In this document: positions 1 to 6,211 of the stretch, piece after piece
Numbering within the stretch: position 1 is the stretch's first letter
Layout of the letters: every line of letters starts with the position of its first letter
Assembly: GCA_019237595.1 (NCBI GenBank)
Contig: JAFAGU010000244.1
Location: forward strand, 1-13,297
Length of the DNA stretch: 13,297 nt
Reading direction: 5' to 3'
DNA from: Betaproteobacteria bacterium
GTDB lineage: Bacteria > Pseudomonadota > Gammaproteobacteria > Burkholderiales > SG8-39
Position numbers and translations under genes: made by a program
The notes under the pieces: model-generated
Told to the model about the DNA's origin: nothing
Databases searched by the model: none
What the model saw: only the letters and a program-made list of their open reading frames with translations

Positions 1-293
1 AGATAGGCGCGGGTTCTCTCGAGCGAAGGCAGCGGGAGATGCCATCGCGTGTCGTGCGCGACCGCGGAGGAGTCGTAGAGCCGATCGGCGTTTTCAAGGA
101 AGGACGGTCCCAACGCCGCGGCGCCCGGGCGAAAACGCAGGCACCAGCGCTCCTGGAACCAGCCGACGTGGCCGATCTCCCAGAGCGGCGGATTGACGAT
201 CGCGAGCCTGGGGCCGAGGAGCCGCTCGCCGCGCAACCCTCGTGTCACGCGCTCGGTGCGCGCGCGGCTGTCGCGCAGCGCTTCGGCTAACAT
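1..293 (-). CDS. senA: Selenoneine synthase SenA (EgtB-like), N-terminal part, truncated by window edge
   Basis: Reading the minus strand from an ATG at 293 gives an open frame of 97 codons that runs off the left edge, so only the N-terminal DinB-like domain is visible. Seen: the stretch NPPLWEIGHVGWFQERWC (residues 34-51), whose His42 fits the first iron-ligand position of the EgtB/SenA DinB domain, then ADRLYDSSAVAHDTRWHLPLP, typical of this family. Known: SenA joins hercynine to a selenosugar in selenoneine synthesis using a non-haem iron centre; EgtB is the sulfur counterpart. SenA is preferred over EgtB because senB is the divergent neighbour. The FGE-like catalytic domain lies outside the window. 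An in-frame upstream ATG at 320 would add nine residues (MATESLAGS); an AGG six bases before it and a GGCGGGA before the 293 ATG leave the start undecided. Confidence 0.85.
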   Translation of the reverse strand, partial: MLAEALRDSRARTERVTRGLRGERLLGPRLAIVNPPLWEIGHVGWFQERWCLRFRPGAAALGPSFLENADRLYDSSAVAHDTRWHLPLPSLERTRAY

Positions 294-318
294 GGATCCC
301 GCCAATGATTCCGTCGCC

Positions 319-1260
319 ATGGCGCGCCTAGTCGTCGTCACGCCCGCGGCCGCCGGTGCGCGCAACGGAAACCGCCACACTGCGGCACGCTGGGCTTCGA
401 TGCTTCGCGCCCGCGGCCATCGCGTGCAAGTCGTCACGGAATGGCGCGGTGAGGCGTGCGATGCAATGCTCGCGCTTCATGCCCGGCGCAGCCATGCGTC
501 GATCGCTGCTTTCAAAAATCAATCGAGGCCCCTGGTCGTCGTCCTGACCGGCACGGACCTCTACCGGGACCTGCCGGCGTCCCGCGACGCGCGCGATTCC
601 CTCGCCCTCGCCGACCGCGTCATCGTGCTCCAGGAAGAAGCGCTGCGCTCGCTCGATGCGACGGTGCGCCGAAAGGCGCGCGTGGTCTACCAGTCGAGCG
701 ATTGCGGGCTGCGCGCCTCGCCGCCGCGCAAACCGTTCCGGATCACGGTCGTCGGGCACTTGCGCAGCGAGAAGGATCCGTTCAGGACGGTCGAGGCGTT
801 GCAGTACATCCGCGACGAGAACATCGAAGTCGTGCACATCGGCGGCGCGCTCGAGCCGAAGCTCGGCGCCGAGGCGGAAGCCTGGATGGGGCGCGAGCCG
901 CGCTACCGGTGGCTCGGCAGCATCCCGCACACGCGCGCGCTCAGGCACATCTCGCGGAGCCACCTGCTCGTGCACAGCTCCGTCATGGAGGGCGGCGCAA
1001 ACGTACTCGTCGAAGCCGCGCGCATCGGCACGCCAGTACTCGCCTCGCGCGTGCCGGGGAACGTAGGCATGCTTGGACGACGCTATCCGGGCTACTTTCG
1101 CTTGCATGACGACGAAGCGCTTGCGGCGCTGATCCGTCGCGCGATGGGCGAAAGGCAGTTCTATGCGGGACTGCAACGGGCGCTGCGCGCGCGGCGGCCG
1201 CTCTTTTCGCCCGCCGCGGAGCGCCGCGGCCTCCTGCGCGCGCTCGCCGGCCTCGTCTAG
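319..1260 (+). CDS. senB: Selenosugar synthase SenB (TIGR04348-type glycosyltransferase)
   Basis: This 313-residue protein resembles a GT4-like glycosyltransferase. Seen: an N-terminal strand MARLVVVTPAAAG followed by GNRHTAARWA, which is characteristic of the SenB family; TGTDLYRDLP in the middle; and a C-terminal EGGANVLVE (Glu224 and Glu232, an E-x7-E donor-site pattern) followed by GTPVLASRVPGN. Known: SenB uses selenophosphate and UDP-N-acetylglucosamine to form the C-Se bond of a selenosugar, which SenA then uses to make selenoneine. It is cytoplasmic, with no signal or membrane segment. The start at 319 places the first beta-strand at the N-terminus as in the family; an in-frame ATG at 292 would add nine residues. 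No clear ribosome binding site precedes either. Its stop overlaps the stop of the convergent transglutaminase gene in a shared CTAG. The selenophosphate synthetase partner (SenC) is not in the window. Confidence 0.88.
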   Translation: MARLVVVTPAAAGARNGNRHTAARWASMLRARGHRVQVVTEWRGEACDAMLALHARRSHASIAAFKNQSRPLVVVLTGTDLYRDLPASRDARDSLALADRVIVLQEEALRSLDATVRRKARVVYQSSDCGLRASPPRKPFRITVVGHLRSEKDPFRTVEALQYIRDENIEVVHIGGALEPKLGAEAEAWMGREPRYRWLGSIPHTRALRHISRSHLLVHSSVMEGGANVLVEAARIGTPVLASRVPGNVGMLGRRYPGYFRLHDDEALAALIRRAMGERQFYAGLQRALRARRPLFSPAAERRGLLRALAGLV

Positions 1261-2333
1261 ACCTTGATGTCCCACGCGGTGATCGCGTAGGTCATCGAGT
1301 CGGGGTCGAGCTGGTCGAGCCGCTGGCCGTCCGTTTCGGCGTTCACGTACATGAGGAACGGGATCTTCGGCCCTTTCGAGGCGGGCAACGCCACGTCGTG
1401 GCCCATGTTGTAGGCGAGCCAGTTCATTTCCCAGCTGCCGAAGAGGCGCTTGCGCGCCGCGACGACCTTCGCATCGCCGACCGGGAGCTGCCCCGGCGGT
1501 TCCTCGAGGACGACCTTGCGCACGTCGGCCGGATCGACCGGCACCCAGCCGTGGCCGCGCGCGAAGAAATCGGCGCGGCAATGCTGCGCCTTGGTAACGT
1601 TCTCGGAGCCCGCGCCGAGGCTCTTGTAGCCGTACTGCGACTTCGCCACCCGAATGCCGTAGATGTCGCGCGCGGGGATGCCGATGGAACGGCACAGCCC
1701 GACGAAGAGCGCATTCAGGTCGGCGCATTTGCCGCCGAGGTTGCCGGTCTCGAGCATCGTCGTGATGTCGCCGAGCCCGCAGCCGCGCACCTTGGGATCG
1801 CGGAAAGTGTTGTCGACGATCCACTCGTAGATCGCCCTCGCCTTCTCGACGTCGCCCTTGGCACCCTTGGTGATGTCGAGGGCGGTCTTCTTCACGATGC
1901 CGTCGGTGCGGATGAGCTCGGTCGGCGAAGTGAAGAAGGCGCGGTCCGCCGCCGAGAGCTCGAGGCGGGAGTCGCCGGCCGAACCGAGATCCGCGGCGCG
2001 ATCCTGCGTCGCGAAGCGGCTCGTGATTTCGATCACCGGATTGGCGGTCCCGGACGCCCACTCGGCGTAGAGCATCGAGACGCCGTACTTGCCGTCGGAG
2101 GCGAGCTCCGTGCGCGTCGCGTTCCCGCTCCATGAGCTGCCGAACGCGCGCTGCCAGCTCGTGGCGTCCACGGAAGGAACGGGGATCCAGGCACGGGACA
2201 CGCCGGAGGGCTTCGCGATCTCCACCCGCGTGGTGATCTCGTACGCGCGCCAGCCTTCGGCCGCGAGGGCCTTCCACGGCAAGGCGGCCGCGGCGACGGC
2301 GGCCGAGCTCTTCAGGAAATCTCTGCGTTTCAT
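1257..2333 (-). CDS. Tat-exported transglutaminase-like cysteine hydrolase
   Basis: This 358-residue protein starts with a twin-arginine signal peptide: KRRDFLK at residues 2-8, a hydrophobic Ala-rich stretch, and a likely cleavage after ALA at residue 24. The mature part has a transglutaminase-like core with a plausible Cys-His-Asp triad: Cys203 in GGKCADLNALF, His251 in AQHCRAD and Asp268 in VPVDPAD. Known: such proteins are usually peptidases, amidases or crosslinking enzymes rather than true transglutaminases; the substrate cannot be read from the sequence. Export by Tat implies that it folds before export and acts in the periplasm. The ATG has a strong ribosome binding site. The gene is divergent from selU (52-bp gap) and convergent with senB (4-bp overlap), so it lies inside the selenium neighbourhood, but nothing in it shows a selenium role. 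It is distinct from the membrane transglutaminase at 10166-12100. Confidence 0.85.
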   Translation of the reverse strand: MKRRDFLKSSAAVAAAALPWKALAAEGWRAYEITTRVEIAKPSGVSRAWIPVPSVDATSWQRAFGSSWSGNATRTELASDGKYGVSMLYAEWASGTANPVIEITSRFATQDRAADLGSAGDSRLELSAADRAFFTSPTELIRTDGIVKKTALDITKGAKGDVEKARAIYEWIVDNTFRDPKVRGCGLGDITTMLETGNLGGKCADLNALFVGLCRSIGIPARDIYGIRVAKSQYGYKSLGAGSENVTKAQHCRADFFARGHGWVPVDPADVRKVVLEEPPGQLPVGDAKVVAARKRLFGSWEMNWLAYNMGHDVALPASKGPKIPFLMYVNAETDGQRLDQLDPDSMTYAITAWDIKV

Positions 2334-2338
2334 AGGGG

Positions 2339-2345
2339 TTCCTCC
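2339..2345 (-). promoter_or_regulatory. Strong Shine-Dalgarno site of the Tat transglutaminase gene
   Basis: On the minus strand GGAGGAA lies five bases before the ATG at 2333. It fixes that start and is the only near-consensus ribosome binding site I see in the window, in contrast to the plus-strand genes with little or no such site. Confidence 0.8.
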
Positions 2346-2372
2346 GGGGCGGTCATCTTACACGCTTGGGCG

Positions 2373-2378
2373 TACACT
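2373..2378 (+). promoter_or_regulatory. Possible -10 element of the selU operon
   Basis: TACACT matches TATAAT at four of six positions and ends seven bases before the selU ATG at 2386. Transcription from it would start at or within a base or so of the ATG, giving a leaderless or nearly leaderless mRNA. No good -35 hexamer is visible at 16-18 bp spacing, and no Shine-Dalgarno sequence precedes the ATG. It lies in the 52-bp divergent gap (2334-2385). Confidence 0.3.
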
Positions 2379-2385
2379 TTTGACC

Positions 2386-3447
2386 ATGCGACGCGAAAGC
2401 GAATCGGTGGCGATGGCGCCCGGCGTGCTCGGGCGCTTCGACGCGCTCATCGATGCGCGCACCCCGTCGGAATTCGCCGAAGACCACATCCCGGGATCGG
2501 TCAATGCGCCGGTGCTCGACGACGCCGAGCGCGCGCAGGTGGGCACGCTCTACAAGCAGGTCTCGCCCTTCGAGGCGAAGAAGATCGGCGGTGCGCTGGT
2601 CGCGAAGAACGTCGCGAGCCACGTCGAGAAGTTGTTCGCAGGAAAACCAAAAAACTGGAGACCGCTCGTATATTGCTGGCGCGGCGGCAAGCGCTCCGGC
2701 GCCATGGCGCACATCCTGCGCGAGATCGGGTGGGAGGCACTGACGCTGGAGGGCGGCTATCGCGCCTACCGGCGCTATGTCCTCTCGCGCCTGCAGGAGC
2801 TGCCCGGGAAATTCCATTTCCGCGTCATCCACGGTCCCACGGGAAGCGGCAAAAGCCGGCTCCTCGCTTCGCTTGCCGCCGCCGGGGCGCAGGTGCTCGA
2901 CCTCGAAGCGCTCGCGGCGCACCGAGGGTCGGTGCTGGGCGATCTTCCCGGCCAGCCGCAGCCGCCGCAAAAGCTCTTCGAGAGCCGAGTGCTGGCTGCG
3001 CTCGAGCGGCTTGATCCGTCAAGAGTGGTGTTCGTGGAGGGCGAGTCGAAGAAGATCGGCCAGCGCCACGTGCCCGATGCCCTGATCGAGCGCATGCGCG
3101 CCTCCGAGTGCGTGCTCGTCGAGACGACGCTCGAGACGCGCGTCGCGCTCCTGCTCGAAGAGTACCGGCATTTTCTCGAGGAGCGCGCCGCGCTCGAGGC
3201 GCAGCTCGACTGCCTGGTCGCGCTGCACGGCCGCGAGCGGATTTCCGAGTGGAAGTCGCTCGCCGCGCGAGGGGAATGGACGCAGTTCGTCTCGCGACTC
3301 CTCGTCGAGCACTACGATCCCGCGTACCGCCGCTCGGCGCTGCGCAACTTCGCGCAGCTTCCCCAGGCGAGCCGCGTGCGAATCGCTTCCCTCGAGGGCT
3401 TCGACGGCGCGGCAGCGGGGCTCCGCGAGCAGCCCCTGGCGGCATGA
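2386..3447 (+). CDS. selU: tRNA 2-selenouridine synthase SelU (MnmH)
   Basis: SelU replaces the sulfur of 2-thiouridine at the tRNA wobble position (U34) with selenium from selenophosphate, through a geranylated intermediate. The 353-residue product has the usual two-part layout: an N-terminal rhodanese domain (about residues 15-135) and a C-terminal P-loop domain. Seen: YCWRGGKRSG with the rhodanese cysteine at residue 97, the same number as the known catalytic Cys97 of the E. coli enzyme; LEGGYRAYR at 121-129; the P-loop GPTGSGKS at 150-157; and VEGESKKIG further on. The ATG at 2386 is chosen because it gives that Cys97 numbering; an ATG at 2413 is an alternative. The open frame reaches back to 2089, but that part lies inside the opposite-strand transglutaminase gene. 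The stop overlaps the next start as ATGA. It needs selenophosphate, like SenB at 319-1260. Confidence 0.95.
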   Translation: MRRESESVAMAPGVLGRFDALIDARTPSEFAEDHIPGSVNAPVLDDAERAQVGTLYKQVSPFEAKKIGGALVAKNVASHVEKLFAGKPKNWRPLVYCWRGGKRSGAMAHILREIGWEALTLEGGYRAYRRYVLSRLQELPGKFHFRVIHGPTGSGKSRLLASLAAAGAQVLDLEALAAHRGSVLGDLPGQPQPPQKLFESRVLAALERLDPSRVVFVEGESKKIGQRHVPDALIERMRASECVLVETTLETRVALLLEEYRHFLEERAALEAQLDCLVALHGRERISEWKSLAARGEWTQFVSRLLVEHYDPAYRRSALRNFAQLPQASRVRIASLEGFDGAAAGLREQPLAA

Positions 3448-3878
3448 GCGCCCTCCTCGCCTCGGTGCTCGCCGCAGGCGAGCTCCTGTGCGAATTCAGC
3501 GACGGCTACCGCAAGAGCTACCTCGCGGAGCTCGCCGGAGACCCGCCGCGCACCGAGATGTTCCTCGTCTACGAAGGCGTCGGGCCCTCCTCCGCAAACG
3601 TCATCGCAAGCAAGCGCGCCGGCCGCAAGCCCGTGGAGGTACGCGCCGAGGGCGACTACGTGCACTTCATCCAGTCCGACGGGCCCACCGTGCGCGTCAC
3701 GACCCTCACCGGCTGCACGCGAACGAAGCCCTCGGAGGGTGAGCCGACCTGCACGCAATTCAGCGCGCGCCACGCCTGGCACTTCGACACGACCGCGCGC
3801 CAGGCCGCCGACGCGTCCTTCCTCCGCCAGCCGAGCGGCGCGGCCTCGGGCACCTGCGAGCCCTGGCGCGTGGACTAG
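3444..3878 (+). CDS. Conserved-looking hypothetical protein, second gene of the selU operon
   Basis: I do not recognise a named family. The start overlaps the selU stop (ATGA), which suggests translational coupling, and the next gene begins one base after its stop. The 144-residue product has a short hydrophobic N-terminus (LLASVLAAGELL) that could be a weak signal sequence, four cysteines (16, 91, 103, 138) that could form disulfides if exported, and an alternating strand-like middle region (VRAEGDYVHFIQSDGPTVRV, about 66-85). A His/Trp motif, RHAWHFD, lies at 109-115. Codon use matches the neighbours. Operon position suggests co-expression with tRNA selenation and the downstream ammonia-lyase, but no function can be assigned. 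Confidence 0.75.
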   Translation: MSALLASVLAAGELLCEFSDGYRKSYLAELAGDPPRTEMFLVYEGVGPSSANVIASKRAGRKPVEVRAEGDYVHFIQSDGPTVRVTTLTGCTRTKPSEGEPTCTQFSARHAWHFDTTARQAADASFLRQPSGAASGTCEPWRVD

Positions 3879-3879
3879 C

Positions 3880-4842
3880 GTGCGCTTGCCGGGCCGCGAG
3901 GAGATCGAGGCAGCGGCGCGGATCGTCTACACCGCGATGCCGGCTACGCCGCAGTACGCATGGCCGCTTCTTTCCGCGCGCCTGGGCGCGCAGGCCTGGG
4001 TCAAGCACGAGAACCACACGCCCGTGGGCGCCTTCAAGATCCGCGGCGGCCTTGCCTACTTCGACGCGTTGCCGGAGCGCGAGCGCCGGCGCGGCGTGAT
4101 CAGCGCCACGCGCGGCAACCACGGGCAGTCCATCGGCTTCGCGGCGCGCCGATACGGCGTCGCGTGCCGCATCGTCGTGCCGCACGGCAACGGCACCGAG
4201 AAGAACGCGGCCATGCGCGCGCTCGGCGTGGAGCTGATCGAGCACGGCGAGGATTTCCAGGCGGCGCGCGAGCATGCCGAGGCGCTCGCCGCCGAGCTCG
4301 GCCTGCACATGGTCCCCTCGTTCCACGAGCGCCTGGTCGCCGGCGTCGCGACCGGCTCGCTCGAGCTGCTCGCCGCCGCGCCGGAGCTCGACGTCGTCTA
4401 CGTTCCCATTGGGCTCGGTTCAGGCATCTGCGGAATGCTCGCGGCGCGCGAGGCGCTCGGCCTCAGGACCGAAGTCGTTGGCGTGGTCTCGACTGGCGCG
4501 CTCGCCTACGCCGTTTCGTTCGCCGAGCGGCGCGCGGTCGAGCGGCCGGTGACCACGCGCCTCTCCGACGGCATGGCCGTGCGGGTTCCCCAGCCGGAGG
4601 CGCTCGAGCTCATCTGGCGCGGCGTCTCGCGCATCGTCGCGGTGAGCGACGAAGAGGTCGGCGAGGCAATGCGCGCGCTCTTCGAATGCACGCACAACAT
4701 CGCGGAGGGTGCCGGCGCGGCCCCGCTCGCCGCTGCGCTCAAGGAGCGGGACGAGGTGCGCGGCAGGCAGGTCGGCCTCGTCCTCTCCGGCGGCAACGTG
4801 GACCGGAGCGTCTTCGCCCGCGTCCTGGCGGAAAAACCATGA
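3880..4842 (+). CDS. PLP-dependent threonine ammonia-lyase (threonine dehydratase)-like enzyme
   Basis: This is a fold-type II PLP enzyme of the threonine/serine dehydratase group, which would deaminate a hydroxy-amino acid to a 2-oxo acid and ammonia in the cytoplasm. Seen: HENHTPVGAFKIRGG with the PLP lysine at residue 53, the substrate-loop motif SATRGNHGQS, a glycine-rich phosphate-binding segment GLGSGICGM, and a C-terminal SGGNVD. The 320-residue length has no room for the ACT regulatory domain of biosynthetic IlvA, so it resembles the short catabolic form. Related enzymes act on threonine, serine or hydroxyaspartate, and the substrate is not settled here. The start is taken as GTG at 3880, one base after the upstream stop, because the family sequence (RLPGREEIEAAARIVY) begins there; longer in-frame extensions are Arg/Pro/Ser-rich read-through of the previous gene. 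Confidence 0.9.
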   Translation: MRLPGREEIEAAARIVYTAMPATPQYAWPLLSARLGAQAWVKHENHTPVGAFKIRGGLAYFDALPERERRRGVISATRGNHGQSIGFAARRYGVACRIVVPHGNGTEKNAAMRALGVELIEHGEDFQAAREHAEALAAELGLHMVPSFHERLVAGVATGSLELLAAAPELDVVYVPIGLGSGICGMLAAREALGLRTEVVGVVSTGALAYAVSFAERRAVERPVTTRLSDGMAVRVPQPEALELIWRGVSRIVAVSDEEVGEAMRALFECTHNIAEGAGAAPLAAALKERDEVRGRQVGLVLSGGNVDRSVFARVLAEKP

Positions 4843-5258
4843 GCACGAGGAAAGCACCGCCGGTTGCTACGGCGGCGCTCACTGGAAAGCGCCGCCTCTC
4901 CGCGGCGCCCGCACCCGAGATCCACGTCTTCCTCGCCACGGCGATCGCGCGCGACCCGGCGGCGACGAGCTGCGCGCCCGGCGAGCCGCACTCGCTCCTC
5001 ATCTTCTGCCGCCAGCCGGAAGGCGAGGCGCCCGACGAGCGGCTCGCGCGCATGAGCGCGTCGGCCTCGGGCTGGTCGGAAATCCGCCTTGAGCGCTCCA
5101 AGCGCCTGCCGGTAACCGCGCAACCGGCCGAGGCGGTGCTGCGCGCCGCGTTCCTCGAGGCGCTGCAGGAAGGATTCGCCGTCGTGGCGCACCGCCGGCG
5201 CGAGGACCGCTCCGCGCACGACTCGGCCGAGAGGAAGAAAAAGAAGCCTAGGCGTTGA
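4839..5258 (+). CDS. Hypothetical protein with basic C-terminal tail, last gene of the selU operon
   Basis: I do not recognise a named family. The ATG overlaps the stop of the ammonia-lyase gene (ATGA), so it is probably translated by coupling. The 139-residue product has an Ala/Lys/Arg-rich N-terminus (residues 1-25), a globular-looking core beginning PEIHVFLATAIARDP and containing PHSLLIFCRQPEGE (two cysteines, 45 and 57), and a very basic tail ending KKKKPRR. No signal peptide or membrane segment is evident. Its last 11 bases overlap the 3' end of the convergent deacetylase-family gene. The tail could bind nucleic acid, but that is only a guess from charge. Confidence 0.7.
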   Translation: MSTRKAPPVATAALTGKRRLSAAPAPEIHVFLATAIARDPAATSCAPGEPHSLLIFCRQPEGEAPDERLARMSASASGWSEIRLERSKRLPVTAQPAEAVLRAAFLEALQEGFAVVAHRRREDRSAHDSAERKKKKPRR

Positions 5259-6177
5259 GGCCCGCGAGCACGCGGATGTGCTGCACGGCGCTGCGGCCGA
5301 GCGCCGAGAGCGCGTACCCGCCCTCGAGCATGGAGAGCATGCGTCCTCCCGCGTAGCGCTCCGCCACGGGCTTGAGCGTTTCCGTGACCCAGCCGTAGTC
5401 CGCATCGCTGAAGCGCAGCATCGCCATGTCGTCCTCGACGTGTGCGTCGAAGCCGGCAGAAAAAACGAGGAGCTGCGGCCGGAAGGCCTCGAGCGCCGGC
5501 AGCCACGCCTCGTGCACCGCCTCGCGGAACTCGCGCGAGCCGGCGCCCGCGCGAAGCGGCACGTTCACCATGTTCGACGCGGGATTTTCGGTCCCGGAGT
5601 ACGGATAGAAGGGGTGCTGGAAGGTCGAGACCATGAGCACGCGCTCGTCGCCCTCGAGGATGTCCTCGGTGCCGTTGCCGTGGTGGACGTCGAAGTCGAT
5701 GATGGCGACGCGCTCCAGGCCATGCGCGTCGAGGGCGTGGCGCGCAGCCACCGCGACGTTGTTGAAGATGCAGAACCCCATGGGCCGCGCGCGGCACGCG
5801 TGGTGCCCGGGCGGGCGCACGGCGCAGAAGGCGCTCTGGAACCTGTCCTGCATCAGCACGTCGACGCCGAGCACCGCGGCGCCTGCGGCGCGCAGCGCCG
5901 CGTTGAGGCTGTGCGGGTTCATCGCCGTATCCGGATCGAGGTGCACCGTGCCGTGCTCGGGCGCGGCGTCGCGGATCGCGCGCACGTAGTCCATCGGGTG
6001 CACGCGGCCGAGCTGCTCCTCGGTCGCGAGCGGCGCCTCGAGGCGCGTCAGGTACGACGCGACGCCCGACGCGATGAGCTGGTCCTCGATCGCGCCGAGG
6101 CGCGCCGGGCATTCCGGGTGATGCGGGCCCATGTCGTGCCTGAGGCATTCGGCATGCGTGATGAAGGCCGTGCTCAC
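5248..6177 (-). CDS. Histone deacetylase family protein (class II-like amidohydrolase)
   Basis: This 309-residue zinc amidohydrolase of the histone deacetylase / acetoin utilisation / acetylpolyamine amidohydrolase superfamily would remove acyl groups from a lysine- or polyamine-type amine. Seen: RPPGHH with the paired active-site histidines 125-126; DFDVHHGNGT giving zinc ligands Asp163 and His165; the third ligand Asp244 in AGFDAH; and LEGGY with the catalytic tyrosine at 288. The active site therefore looks intact. The N-terminal THAECLRHDMGPHHPECPARL is typical of the bacterial class II-like branch. The start is GTG at 6177; the next upstream ATG in the gap is followed at once by a stop. 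A TAACAT hexamer six bases before the GTG may be its -10. It is divergent from the MoxR-family gene with a 34-bp gap and overlaps the end of the selU operon by 11 bases. The true substrate is unknown. Confidence 0.92.
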   Translation of the reverse strand: MSTAFITHAECLRHDMGPHHPECPARLGAIEDQLIASGVASYLTRLEAPLATEEQLGRVHPMDYVRAIRDAAPEHGTVHLDPDTAMNPHSLNAALRAAGAAVLGVDVLMQDRFQSAFCAVRPPGHHACRARPMGFCIFNNVAVAARHALDAHGLERVAIIDFDVHHGNGTEDILEGDERVLMVSTFQHPFYPYSGTENPASNMVNVPLRAGAGSREFREAVHEAWLPALEAFRPQLLVFSAGFDAHVEDDMAMLRFSDADYGWVTETLKPVAERYAGGRMLSMLEGGYALSALGRSAVQHIRVLAGLNA

Positions 6178-6211
6178 GATCCGATGTTATCCCATCGAGT
6201 ACAATCGACGC
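6178..6211. promoter_or_regulatory. Compact divergent promoter region (deacetylase family / MoxR)
   Basis: This 34-bp gap must serve both genes. On the plus strand TACAAT (6200-6205, five of six matches to TATAAT) ends six bases before the MoxR ATG. On the minus strand TAACAT (6189-6184, four of six) ends six bases before the GTG. An imperfect inverted repeat, CGATG (6182-6186) with CATCG (6193-6197), sits between them and could be an operator. No consensus -35 hexamers are visible; any would lie inside the opposite gene. Confidence 0.4.

Noticed and set aside
39..290. Plus-strand frame of 83 codons at the left edge
   Set aside because: It is the reverse shadow of senA, whose minus-strand reading gives clear family motifs.
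1..293. Calling the left gene EgtB (ergothioneine) rather than SenA
   Set aside because: The N-terminal domain alone cannot fully separate them, but the adjacent SenB and the wording of the motifs favour SenA.
328..2277. Long minus-strand open frame of 649 codons
   Set aside because: It is an Arg/Ala-rich frame antisense to senB and out of frame with the Tat transglutaminase gene; no recognisable domain, and typical of high-GC shadow frames.
3739..3879. Upstream extension of the ammonia-lyase gene
   Set aside because: The added residues are Arg/Pro/Ser-rich read-through of the preceding gene in another frame, and the family N-terminus begins at the GTG at 3880.
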